DNA of 64,000 nt from Clostridium liquoris (GTDB lineage Bacteria > Bacillota > Clostridia > Clostridiales > Clostridiaceae): NCBI RefSeq assembly GCF_002995785.1, contig NZ_PVXO01000028.1, forward strand, positions 1 to 64,000, read 5' to 3'. The translations under genes were made by a program, and so were the position numbers. A model generated the notes under the pieces. It ran no database searches. It saw only the letters and a list, made by a program, of their open reading frames with translations, and was not told the DNA's origin. Below are positions 1 through 8,200 of the stretch, one piece after another. How positions within the stretch are numbered: position 1 is the first letter of the stretch; each line of letters begins with the position of its first letter.

Positions 1-114
1 AAGAACATTTCTTACAGTTTTTCTGTCGACCTTCAACATATTAGCTATTTGCGTTTTGTTATAGCCTTTTTTGAAAAGTGTAATAATTGTTGTATTCATT
101 TCGACCCCCAGCAT
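1..114 (-). CDS. IS21-family transposase IstA, N-terminal fragment (cut by window edge)
   Basis: Reading the reverse strand from an ATG at 114 gives a 38-residue start (MLGVEMNTTIITLFKKGYNK, then a helix-turn-helix ending KVDRKTVRNVL) that continues past base 1. An N-terminal helix-turn-helix of this kind is typical of IstA of IS21-family elements. A GGAGGG ribosome site lies just before the ATG. It differs from the complete IstA at 45315. The element probably truncates the type I restriction locus to its right, since hsdM and the first half of hsdS are not seen. Only the start is visible, so the family call is moderate. Confidence 0.6.
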   Translation of the reverse strand, partial: MLGVEMNTTIITLFKKGYNKTQIANMLKVDRKTVRNVL

Positions 115-124
115 TTCAATCCCT

Positions 125-158
125 CCTCTGTAGATAATTAAATTTTACACTACAGAGG
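125..158. repeat. 9-bp inverted repeat at the IS21-like element's left flank
   Basis: CCTCTGTAG at 125-133 and CTACAGAGG at 150-158 are perfect inverted copies separated by 16 bases, just upstream of the truncated IstA start. They may be subterminal transposase sites or an operator. The rest of 160-323 holds no gene; it must include the promoter of the tyrosine recombinase, with a TACAAT-like -10 near 290. Confidence 0.4.
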
Positions 159-323
159 GTATTTGATGATATACTTACTGGGGAAAAACCTTTCCCTTTT
201 TCGGGTAATTTTATTTTACCATTAACAAAAATAGAGGCTTATTCAGTATTTGTTTGGAAATTAAATGCTTATAGGTGTCAATAATACTACAATCTAAAAC
301 TTTTTTAAGAAAGGAAGATTGTA

Positions 324-1310
324 ATGGAAAAACTTATTATTGAAATTGAACAGGGAATGATTAATTTACTTAATAATATGCAAATGGAAGAGCTTCATAA
401 GGTATTGCTTAAAAAATTGCAAGGGTTAACTTTTATAGATGAAGCCAATAATAAAAATTTAGAGAATAAAGAAGTAGATTATTGTAACATATTTATTTGT
501 GCAAAGCAGGTAGAGGGCTGCTCAGAAAAGTCCATTAAATATTATAAATCAACCATAGAAAATATGTTAAAAACATTAGATAAGCCAGTTAAACATATTA
601 CAACAGAGGATTTAAGAGGATACTTAGCAGAATATTATAAAAAAAGAAATTGCAGCAAGGTTAGTATTGATAATATTAGGCGAATTCTTTCAACATTTTT
701 CTCATGGCTTGAAGATGAAAATTATATTTTAAAAAATCCGGTAAGACGTATTCATAAAATAAGAGCTGGAAAGATTGTAAAAGAAACATATACAGATGAG
801 CATTTAGAAATAATGCGTGATAATTGCAAAGAAATACGTGATCTTGCTATTATAGACTTATTAAACTCTACTGGAATACGTGTTGGAGAATTGGTGAAAT
901 TAAATATTGGCGACATAGATTTTAACGAGAGAGAATGTATTGTTGAAGGAAAAGGTGATAAGCAAAGAAGAGTTTATTTTGATGCAAAAACTAAAATACA
1001 TTTACAAAATTATCTTAATAGTAGGGTTGATGACAACAAGGCACTTTTTGTTTCATTAATAAAGCCATATAATAGGTTAAACATTAGTGGAGTTGAAATT
1101 AGGATGAGAGCTTTGGGAAGAAAGCTTAATATTAATAAGGTACATCCACATAAATTTAGAAGAACACTTGCCACAAGAGCTATTGACAAGGGAATGCCTA
1201 TAGAGCAGGTACAGCAGCTTTTAGGACATCAGAAGATAGATACGACCCTTCAATATGCAATGGTAAATCAAAATAATGTTAAGATTGCACATAGAAAGTA
1301 TATCGGGTAA
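324..1310 (+). CDS. Tyrosine recombinase, XerC/D-like, beside an hsdS half-gene
   Basis: A 328-residue site-specific recombinase. Its N-terminal third is a SAM-like core-binding domain (about residues 50-135). The catalytic domain shows the Arg of STGIRVGELV, the HPHKFRRTLATR box (H-x-x-R), LLGHQKIDTTLQYA with the second His, and a Tyr at the end of that block. An AGGAAG ribosome site precedes the ATG. A half-length hsdS begins 50 bases downstream, the layout of loci where a Xer-type enzyme inverts hsdS segments to change type I restriction specificity. I infer that role from position. It is not of the Tn916 integrase type and is unlikely to be the ICE integrase. Confidence 0.85.
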   Translation: MEKLIIEIEQGMINLLNNMQMEELHKVLLKKLQGLTFIDEANNKNLENKEVDYCNIFICAKQVEGCSEKSIKYYKSTIENMLKTLDKPVKHITTEDLRGYLAEYYKKRNCSKVSIDNIRRILSTFFSWLEDENYILKNPVRRIHKIRAGKIVKETYTDEHLEIMRDNCKEIRDLAIIDLLNSTGIRVGELVKLNIGDIDFNERECIVEGKGDKQRRVYFDAKTKIHLQNYLNSRVDDNKALFVSLIKPYNRLNISGVEIRMRALGRKLNINKVHPHKFRRTLATRAIDKGMPIEQVQQLLGHQKIDTTLQYAMVNQNNVKIAHRKYIG

Positions 1311-1359
1311 GGAAATGTTTTAATAAAATATAAAAATAAGTAAATCGAGATTTATCGAG

Positions 1360-1971
1360 ATGTTTGGAGATCCAGTTTCAAATCCTATGAATTGGGAAAA
1401 GAAAAAGTTATCTGATGAATGTAATATTATTACTGGAAACACACCATCAAGAAAAGTTAGTGAATATTATGGCGATTACATAGAGTGGATTAAATCAGAT
1501 AATATAAATACACCTAATAGATATTTAACAGTAGCAGAAGAATATTTATCAGAAAAAGGACTACAGGTAGGTAGATCTGTTGAGAAAAATAGCATATTAA
1601 TGACCTGTATTGCTGGTAGTATTAAATGCATTGGAAATGTTGCAATTGCAGATAGAAAGGTAGCTTTTAATCAACAAATAAATGCTATTGAACCAGTAAA
1701 TAATAATGTGTTATTTATGTTTGAACAATTTGGATTATCACAAAGATATATTCAAAGCACAATAAATATGTCTTTGAAAGGTATATTAAGTAAAGGACAG
1801 TTATCAGAACTAGAATTTATTTTTCCACCACTAGATCTCCAAAACCAATTTGCCGCCTTCGTCAATCAAGTCGACAAATTGAAATTTGAAATAGAGAATA
1901 CCATAAAAGTCTTGGAGAAATCCAAGATTCTTTATGTCAAAAATTGTTTCAATATGGTAATATATTCATAG
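1360..1971 (+). pseudogene. hsdS: Half HsdS: type I restriction specificity subunit, C-terminal half
   Basis: 203 residues beginning MFGDP, the conserved central block of HsdS proteins, followed by one target-recognition domain (NWEKKKLSDECNIITGNTPS) and the C-terminal conserved helix (FPPLDLQNQFAAFVNQVDKL). A full HsdS has two recognition domains and about 400 residues, so only the second half is present. The frame stays open for about ten codons upstream (reading RFIE just before MFGDP) but no ribosome site is seen, so it is probably a silent cassette or a remnant. It lies between a tyrosine recombinase and a broken hsdR. The two halves would have bound the two parts of a bipartite DNA target. 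Confidence 0.75.
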
Positions 1972-1998
1972 GAAGCAGTATATGACATTAAAAGGGGG

Positions 1999-3234
1999 AT
2001 GAAACCTTTGTGTACTAACTTTGAATTTTTAAAGCTTAAAAAGGAATTTAGCAGTTTTTCAAATGCCTGTATTGAAGCAGAAAAAAGTATATTAGTAAGT
2101 CCAGCAACCACTGCTATTTTAAGCAGACGTGCATTAGAACTTGCTGTTAAATGGGTATATAGTTTTGACGAAGATTTAAAGTTGCCCTATCAGGACAATA
2201 TAAGCAGTTTAATTCATAATAATAGCTTTTTAGAACTTATTGATAGCGGAATGCTGCCTTTACTTAAATTTGTTATTAGCTTAGGTAATGTGGCAGTTCA
2301 CACTAATAAAAATATAACAAGAGAAGAGGCAATTCTTTCATTGCATAATTTGTACCAGTTTGTTAACTGGATTGATTATTGCTATGGTGATGACTATAAG
2401 GAAAAACAGTTTGACGAAAATTCTCTTCCAAAAGGAGAAGAAAAAAAAGTAAGACCAGAGGAGCTTAAAGATTTATACGAAAAATTAAGCTCAAAGGATA
2501 AAAAGCTTGAAGATATTATAAAAGAAAATGAAGAGCTTAGAAAAGAAATAACTCAAAAAAGAAAAGATAACACTGAAAATTATAAATTTAATATAGATGA
2601 AATAAGCGAGTTTAAAACAAGAAAGATTTATATAGATGTAGAACTTAAACTTGCTGGATGGGATTTTAATAAAGATATTGGAGAAGAAATAGAGATTTTT
2701 GGAATGCCTAATAATAAAGAAAAAGGCTATGCTGATTATGTTTTGTATGGTGATAATGGAAAACCTCTTGCAGTGGTTGAAGCAAAGAGAAGCAGTAAAG
2801 ATCCTAAGGTTGGACAACAGCAAGCTAAATTATATGCTGATTGTTTAGAAAATCAATATAATGTAAGGCCAGTTATTTTCTTTACCAATGGATTTGAAAC
2901 TTATATTTGGGATGATTACAACGGTTATTCTGAAAGAAGGATTTATGGCTTCTTTAAAAAAGATGAATTGCAGCTTATGATTGACAGAAGAACTCAAAAA
3001 AAGAGTTTAAGAAATATTAATATGAAAGATGAAATAACCAATAGATATTATCAAAAGGAAGCTATAACTGCATGCTGTGAGGAATTAGAAAGAAGAAAAA
3101 GAAAACTTCTATTAGTTATGGCAACAGGGGAACGTGTCATAATAGTGATGGGTGCAATAAATGCTTTGAAATCAAGGATTTCAGGAACTTTTATAAAAAT
3201 AATTCATGCATTGCTTAGAGCAATTAGACTCTAA
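1999..3234 (+). pseudogene. hsdR: Truncated HsdR: type I restriction subunit (DUF4145 + HsdR_N)
   Basis: 411 residues. The first 130 look like a DUF4145 domain (ALELAVKWVY, SLGNVAVHTN). A charged helix follows (about 150-200), then an HsdR_N nuclease-type domain with ADYVLYGDNGKPLAVVEAKR, where D and E-x-K match the PD-(D/E)xK site. The helicase region begins normally (RYYQKEAI) but the coding breaks at VMATGER, exactly where the Walker A motif MATGTGKT should be, and ends about 35 residues later. The remaining 500 or more residues of HsdR are missing, so it cannot restrict DNA. After the break another frame reads a Cys-rich stretch (CHNSDGCNKCFEIK), suggesting a deletion joint. GGGGG directly abuts the ATG, so a TTG at 2008 could be the true start. 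Confidence 0.75.
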
Positions 3235-3313
3235 TTGTTGTGAGCAGTGCATGATGAGGAAAGATTTAAGTTTTTTAATAAATCATAATAATAGATGAAA
3301 GGTGAATACTATT

Positions 3314-4546
3314 ATGCAAATAACAAAGAATCAACATTATGTTCCTCGTTTTTATATGAAACCATTTTCAATGATTAAAAATGAAGGAACAAAAAAAGAA
3401 AAAGTACTAATATCTTTTTATCAATTTAAGGGTAACTTGTTTAGAGATAATATACCAACTTCTTCTGTTTGTTCGGAAGATTTTTTCTATGATGAGGATG
3501 GGAAAGTAGAAAATAAACTTGCTGAAGAAGAAAACAAATGGGGAAGTACAATTTTAAAAATTAATCGTGGTGAGGTACTAACAGCAAATGATATTAAAAA
3601 TATCAGAGAATTTACTGCATATCAGATAAGTAGGACTAAAGCGATGCTTGCTCATAATCAAGACATGGTTACAACAATACTAACTGATGTTTTGTATAAT
3701 CGAAATAGTGATTTGAATAAGTCCGTTATAAATGAGATGGTTGAAAAGAAAGTTGAAAGTGAAATAACCTCTGAGTATAATTTAGATTTTGTGAACGATA
3801 TTTTATCTACTATTGATGATTTAAAGATGATTATTTTAGAAAATAAAACGGATATTGCTTTTTTTACATCAGATGTTCCTGTAATTATTGTTAATCCTTT
3901 AGGGATCCATCGTGCTGGTCTGGGGGATATTGGTACAGTTGTCTTTTTTCCGATATCTCAAAAAAAGATGGTGATGTTTTATGATAGTAAACTTTATGGA
4001 AAAATCGCAGAAGAAATACAGGATTCAGAATGCATTTATACTTTTAACAAATACCAATATGTTAGTGCGGACGAGAGAATATTGGCGTTGAATTCGATAG
4101 AGTTTGAGAAATTCATACAAGACAAGGAATTGAATGCTTTTCGAGAAAAATTCCATGTTTCAGCAAAAACCACCACGAGTTATGACGGCATCGGTACATT
4201 TATGGCTGCTAAGTCGAGGAGTATTGAATACTATCTTGATATTCCTATACTTAAATTACCAAAATCATTAAAAAAGATACCAAGAGACTTTAGAGAAACA
4301 TTTCCACGTAACTACAATCTTAAAACTAGAAGGGCAATATTATGTAGGGTTTATCGTGAACCGGATTTCATTAAAGAAGAAAAACTCAAAAATCATTGGA
4401 GACAAATGCAAGAATATGCAAAAGTATTACTAGAATATTTAGATTACTACTGGAATACGCCAAAGGAAGATTGTGTTATCTCAGGAGAGTTTATGAGACA
4501 GTTAAAGGAAGTCCCAGTGAACTTTTTTCCCACGAGAGAATTGTAA
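3314..4546 (+). CDS. DUF4238 domain protein
   Basis: 410 residues from ATG 3314, chosen because AAAGG lies about ten bases upstream; a GTG at 3302 is possible. The N-terminus ITKNQHYVPRFYMKPFS is the hallmark of the DUF4238 family. Function is not established; members occur in variable, defence-rich regions, and this one sits between a broken type I restriction locus and the ICE backbone. The middle (residues about 165-240) contains MIILENKTDIAFFTSDVPVI, which may belong to the domain core. There is no signal peptide or obvious membrane segment. It is monocistronic and followed by an intrinsic terminator at 4612. Confidence 0.7.
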   Translation: MQITKNQHYVPRFYMKPFSMIKNEGTKKEKVLISFYQFKGNLFRDNIPTSSVCSEDFFYDEDGKVENKLAEEENKWGSTILKINRGEVLTANDIKNIREFTAYQISRTKAMLAHNQDMVTTILTDVLYNRNSDLNKSVINEMVEKKVESEITSEYNLDFVNDILSTIDDLKMIILENKTDIAFFTSDVPVIIVNPLGIHRAGLGDIGTVVFFPISQKKMVMFYDSKLYGKIAEEIQDSECIYTFNKYQYVSADERILALNSIEFEKFIQDKELNAFREKFHVSAKTTTSYDGIGTFMAAKSRSIEYYLDIPILKLPKSLKKIPRDFRETFPRNYNLKTRRAILCRVYREPDFIKEEKLKNHWRQMQEYAKVLLEYLDYYWNTPKEDCVISGEFMRQLKEVPVNFFPTREL

Positions 4547-4611
4547 ATAGTATAGTAAATATAAGTTTGTATCAGACTGTAAAACTTTAGTTTAATAAAT
4601 TAATGAATATT

Positions 4612-4647
4612 AGCGGTTCAGATGTAAAAGTCTGGGCCGCTTTTTTT
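4612..4647 (+). terminator. Terminator/attenuator hairpin 1 before the PcfB module
   Basis: AGCGGTTCAGA (4612-4622) pairs with TCTGGGCCGCT (4631-4641) over 11 bp with two G-U pairs and an 8-base loop, followed by a run of seven T. Only 28 bases separate it from the pcfB start, leaving no room for a promoter in between. Very similar hairpins lie at 10062 and 20850. Confidence 0.75.
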
Positions 4648-4674
4648 ATTTCCCCTAGAAAGGAGGTTACCTAG

Positions 4675-5169
4675 ATGGTAAATGATGATGTCAATAACAA
4701 AGCTATAAACATTGAGATTAAGGTTGCACAGTATTCTGCAAAAGCTATTTTAAAAGCAATGAAAAAAATCATGGAAGATGCTGCTGAGAAAAGTCAGCCA
4801 CTTGCGGAATATCTTAGCGAAAAAAGAAAAACTAATTCAAGAAAGCTTAAGGATATGGTAAAGAAGGGTCAGCTTGAAAATATTGATTTACAGAAAGGTG
4901 AGGTCAAGGAATTAAAAAAGCAGCTTAACCGATACGGAGTTAATTTTTCTGTTATGAAGAATAAGGAATCAGGGCTTTACTCTGTATTCTTCCAAGCCAA
5001 GGATACCAAGGTTATGGATTTAGCTTTTAAAAAGGCTATAGAAAGATCTGAAAAGAAAGAAAACAAAAGGGAGTCTACAAAAGAAATACTAAATAAATTT
5101 AAGGAAAGGGTGAAAAATATGGCAGTTAAAGACAAGGTTAAGGAAAAACGTCATGAACATGAGAGATAA
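4675..5169 (+). CDS. PcfB family conjugal transfer protein (DUF3801)
   Basis: 164 residues, Lys-rich, with the family core KLKDMVKKGQLENIDL and LKKQLNRYGVNFSVMKNKES. PcfB-type proteins are accessory factors of Gram-positive conjugative elements, usually the first gene of the transfer region, and are thought to work with the coupling protein. A good AAGGAGG site precedes the ATG. The gene starts the backbone operon right after hairpin 1 and is followed 60 bases later by repA. The C-terminal 40 residues are charged and probably disordered. The exact biochemical role is not known. Confidence 0.8.
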   Translation: MVNDDVNNKAINIEIKVAQYSAKAILKAMKKIMEDAAEKSQPLAEYLSEKRKTNSRKLKDMVKKGQLENIDLQKGEVKELKKQLNRYGVNFSVMKNKESGLYSVFFQAKDTKVMDLAFKKAIERSEKKENKRESTKEILNKFKERVKNMAVKDKVKEKRHEHER

Positions 5170-5229
5170 AAGGACCAGGCATTTAAGAGAAATCTTAGAT
5201 GTCTTTTTTATTGAGATGAGGTGAAGTGA

Positions 5230-6021
5230 ATGGATTTTGATTACTTTTATGGGAGGGATTCTGAAGGTTTTAGGTTTATCCGTTTACCTATAGTTCTTAT
5301 AGAAGATGAGATGTTTAAGGAGTTATCAATAGACGCAAAAGTTCTTTATTCAATGTATTTATCGAGAAGCACTTTGTCTTATAAAAACAACTGGATAGAT
5401 GAAAATGGAAGAGTATATATCTATTTTACTGTTGAAGAAACAGCTGAACAACTAGGCTGTGGCATTAAAAAGGCAGTTAAACTTATAAAGGATCTTGAAG
5501 AAATTGGGCTTATAAAAAAGAAAAGAGCAGGACAGGGTAATCCTACTAAAATTTATGTTAAAGATTTTATGAGTATTTTTAGAAATGGAAATCCTAGACT
5601 TGTCATAAGGGAAAATCAAGACTTGTCAAAAGGACAAGTCAAGAATGGTGATTTTGATAATTCTGGAATGGCCAAAAGGGAAAGTCTAGACTTATCAAAA
5701 AGACAACCTAACTATATAGAGAATAATAAGATTGATAAGAGTTATATTGATTTTAGTGGAAAACAGAAAAAAGGAACTTTCCTTAATGTAATTATTTCTG
5801 ATGAAGAAGAAAGCAAATTAGAGGATAAGATTCCTAATCTAAATGATTATATTGAAAGATTATCAGCCTATATGCAAAGTACAGGAAAAACCTATAAAGA
5901 CCATGCTTCAACAATTATGACCTGGTATTTAAAAGATAAGAGAGAAGGAAAGCTTAAAAGTGAAAAAACCTATACAGGTGATCCTTTAGACTATGAAAGC
6001 GAATGGAACTTAAATAATTAG
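5230..6021 (+). CDS. Replication initiator protein A N-terminal domain protein (RepA_N type)
   Basis: 263 residues. The first 115 form the RepA N-terminal winged-helix domain: FIRLPIVLIEDEMFKELSID, AKVLYSMYLSRSTLS and the recognition helix region EETAEQLGCGIKKAVKLIKD. A linker is followed by a C-terminal DnaD-like segment (ISDEEESKLEDKIPNLNDYI). Proteins of this kind start replication of plasmids and of excised ICE circles, here together with the DnaC-like loader 14 bases downstream. The ATG follows GAGGTGAAG. DNA binding is inferred from the family. An origin was not recognised nearby. Confidence 0.85.
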   Translation: MDFDYFYGRDSEGFRFIRLPIVLIEDEMFKELSIDAKVLYSMYLSRSTLSYKNNWIDENGRVYIYFTVEETAEQLGCGIKKAVKLIKDLEEIGLIKKKRAGQGNPTKIYVKDFMSIFRNGNPRLVIRENQDLSKGQVKNGDFDNSGMAKRESLDLSKRQPNYIENNKIDKSYIDFSGKQKKGTFLNVIISDEEESKLEDKIPNLNDYIERLSAYMQSTGKTYKDHASTIMTWYLKDKREGKLKSEKTYTGDPLDYESEWNLNN

Positions 6022-6034
6022 AGAGGTAGAGAAA

Positions 6035-6883
6035 ATGGAAGATAAAATAAAAACAATTGAAATTGATGGAGTTGAATTTTCTTTTAATGCAAATAAAGCC
6101 TTTGAAAAAGATGGACATGTTTACTGTAGACAGTGTGGTGAGCAAATAGATTCAGAACCACTTAGCTATCTTGGAAGTAAAAAAATAATATTTGGTAGAG
6201 GATGTAAATGTGATAGAGAAGAAGAAGCTAAAAGAAAAGATGAAGAAATGGCAAATCATATTAGAAGACTTAAGGAAGAATGCTTTACTACCAGCATAAA
6301 CCTTATAAGTTGCGATTTTGATAAGGTTATAGAGCCTAAAAGACAGGAAGTTATTATAGGAAAAAACTTTGTTAAGAACTTCAAAGAATTATCAAAAGAC
6401 AATAGTGGCCTTATATTTCATGGAAATGTAGGAACAGGAAAGACTTACCTAGCAGCTTGTATTGCAAATAAGGTTATAGAGGAGTATCAAATAAGAGTTA
6501 AGATGAGAAATATTCCTCAGATTATAAATGATATTGAAAAACGTGGCTTTGATATTGATAAGAATGAGTATTATAGGTGGTTATCTAGTGTATCCCTTCT
6601 TATTCTTGATGATTTTGGGATTGAAAGAAATACAGAATATGTAAATGAAATGGTCTATCAGATTATAAACACTAGGTATGAATCAAAGAAACCAACTATT
6701 ATTTCAACGAATATTCCTCTTGGTGTGATTATGAATGGAAGTAATGATATTGATAAGGAGAGGATTTATTCAAGGATTAGAGAGATGTGTATTCCTGTTA
6801 AGATTGCAGGAAAAGACATTAGAACAGAACTGGGAAGAAAAAAATTAAGAGAAACTAGAGACCTACTTTTAGGAGATAGATGA
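6035..6883 (+). CDS. DnaC-like helicase loader ATPase with N-terminal zinc finger
   Basis: 282 residues. An N-terminal four-Cys knuckle (CRQCGEQID then GRGCKCD, residues about 29-65) precedes an AAA+ ATPase with Walker A GNVGTGKTYL (about 135-145) and Walker B LLILDDFG (about 190). This is the DnaC/IstB-like fold of replicative helicase loaders. It probably loads helicase on the ICE circle with the RepA protein encoded directly upstream. The ATG has a GAGAGG site and the gene ends one base before the next open frame, so repA, this gene and the antirepressor are one operon. Confidence 0.85.
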   Translation: MEDKIKTIEIDGVEFSFNANKAFEKDGHVYCRQCGEQIDSEPLSYLGSKKIIFGRGCKCDREEEAKRKDEEMANHIRRLKEECFTTSINLISCDFDKVIEPKRQEVIIGKNFVKNFKELSKDNSGLIFHGNVGTGKTYLAACIANKVIEEYQIRVKMRNIPQIINDIEKRGFDIDKNEYYRWLSSVSLLILDDFGIERNTEYVNEMVYQIINTRYESKKPTIISTNIPLGVIMNGSNDIDKERIYSRIREMCIPVKIAGKDIRTELGRKKLRETRDLLLGDR

Positions 6884-6893
6884 GGTGAGAGAA

Positions 6894-7616
6894 ATGTATA
6901 AAATAAAGGTATTTGAAAATAGAGAGTTTGGACAAATAAGGACAATATTAATTGACGATGAACCTTGGTTTGTTGGAAAAGATATAGCAGAAGCTCTAGG
7001 GTATAAAAGACCAAGTGATGCTATAGCAAGCCATGTTTATGAAGGAGATAAGCTGAAACGGTGTTTTACAGTATCAGGTCAAGGAAGGAATATGCTAGTA
7101 ATAAATGAGTCTGGAATGTATGCCCTTATCTTTGGAAGTAAACTTGAACGTGCCATAAGGTTTAAGAATTGGGTAACAAGTGAGGTTCTTCCTTCAATTA
7201 GGAAATATGGGGGCTATTTTACTGGTCAAGAAGAAATGAATGATCAAGAACTTTTAGCAAGAGGCTATCTAGTAGCCTTAAGGCAAATAGAAGCAAGGAC
7301 AGAAGAATTAGAAGGTCTTATTCCTAAAGGAGAATTCTTTGATAAGTTTATTTCCTTAGAAGACTGCATTTGCCTTAGGGATACTGCAAAGGAATTAGGG
7401 GTTTCTCAGAATAGGTTTATAAATATACTTATAGATAGGGGTTATCTTTATAGAAATCAAAAAGGAAAATTAAGATTTTACTCAACTGCAGCTGATTACT
7501 TTAAATTAAAAGATTATATCAATAAATATAATGGAGAGCCTGGAGTCTATACAGTAGTAAGACCAGAGGGAAGAGCATATTTTTTCTCTTTACTTAAAGA
7601 AATGGGAGAAATTTGA
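6894..7616 (+). CDS. BRO/KilA-C family phage-type antirepressor
   Basis: 240 residues from ATG 6894 (GAGGTGAGAG site); an earlier in-frame GTG at 6885 lacks one. The N-terminal Bro-N domain shows EPWFVGKDIAEALGYKRPSD and ESGMYALIFGSKLERA. The C-terminal KilA-C/antirepressor domain carries RDTAKELGVSQNRFINILID and ends GRAYFFSLLKEM. Proteins of this type bind DNA or repressors and are common in prophages and Tn1549-like ICEs, where the target is unknown. It lies between dnaC and an uncharacterised gene upstream of virD4. Confidence 0.85.
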   Translation: MYKIKVFENREFGQIRTILIDDEPWFVGKDIAEALGYKRPSDAIASHVYEGDKLKRCFTVSGQGRNMLVINESGMYALIFGSKLERAIRFKNWVTSEVLPSIRKYGGYFTGQEEMNDQELLARGYLVALRQIEARTEELEGLIPKGEFFDKFISLEDCICLRDTAKELGVSQNRFINILIDRGYLYRNQKGKLRFYSTAADYFKLKDYINKYNGEPGVYTVVRPEGRAYFFSLLKEMGEI

Positions 7617-7636
7617 GGGAATAGGAGGTGATTTTG

Positions 7637-8173
7637 ATGTTAATGTTAAATGAAAAAAGTTGTATTGACTGTGATGAGTTTGAATTTGATAAACACAGTG
7701 AAGAAATAGAAGAACTAATGGAAAAGCTAATACAACTAGAAGACTATGATTGTGTAGTGCTTCATAAATATATAGATTTAGCTCATAAGGACAGAGAAAT
7801 GAAAGTTATAAATTCAAGCTTATGGGACATATACGAGTTAGTTGAATATGCAGATTTTAAAAATGGTGTAGATATTCTTATTGATGATGAAGGATTCTTA
7901 AACCTATCAGTTTACGGACAGACCTATAGGATGGATGGAAATGATTATTTTATCAATTCTATTTTCAAAATTATCCCACGAGATAAAGACTGGAACTTTC
8001 TTGATATATCCGATTTTTTACTTGATGGAATGGAAGTAAAACTTTCAGAAAAGCAGTTAGATAGAAAAAAGAAATCAACCATTGAACTTCTGAATGAATA
8101 TAAAGGAAAGGTAGATAAAATTTATCCTGTAAATAAGGATAAAAAGAAAAGAGATATAGGTGAGGAAAGATAG
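7637..8173 (+). CDS. Uncharacterised ICE protein upstream of VirD4
   Basis: 178 residues from ATG 7637, eight bases after AGGAGG; the open frame begins at a GTG at 7628. It is acidic in its first half (SCIDCDEFEFDKHSEEIEEL) with a Lys-rich tail (NKDKKKRDIG). I see no membrane segment and no family I can name. Its place between the antirepressor and the coupling protein gene is often occupied by a small conserved hypothetical gene in such elements, so it is probably an accessory transfer or regulatory protein. That is inference from position. Confidence 0.6.
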   Translation: MLMLNEKSCIDCDEFEFDKHSEEIEELMEKLIQLEDYDCVVLHKYIDLAHKDREMKVINSSLWDIYELVEYADFKNGVDILIDDEGFLNLSVYGQTYRMDGNDYFINSIFKIIPRDKDWNFLDISDFLLDGMEVKLSEKQLDRKKKSTIELLNEYKGKVDKIYPVNKDKKKRDIGEER

Positions 8174-8200
8174 GAAACTCCAAGTTAAGGAGGTGGTATT

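Noticed and set aside
4396-4590. 64-codon frame overlapping the end of the DUF4238 gene
   Set aside because: Shifted reading of the DUF4238 coding region without its own ribosome site.
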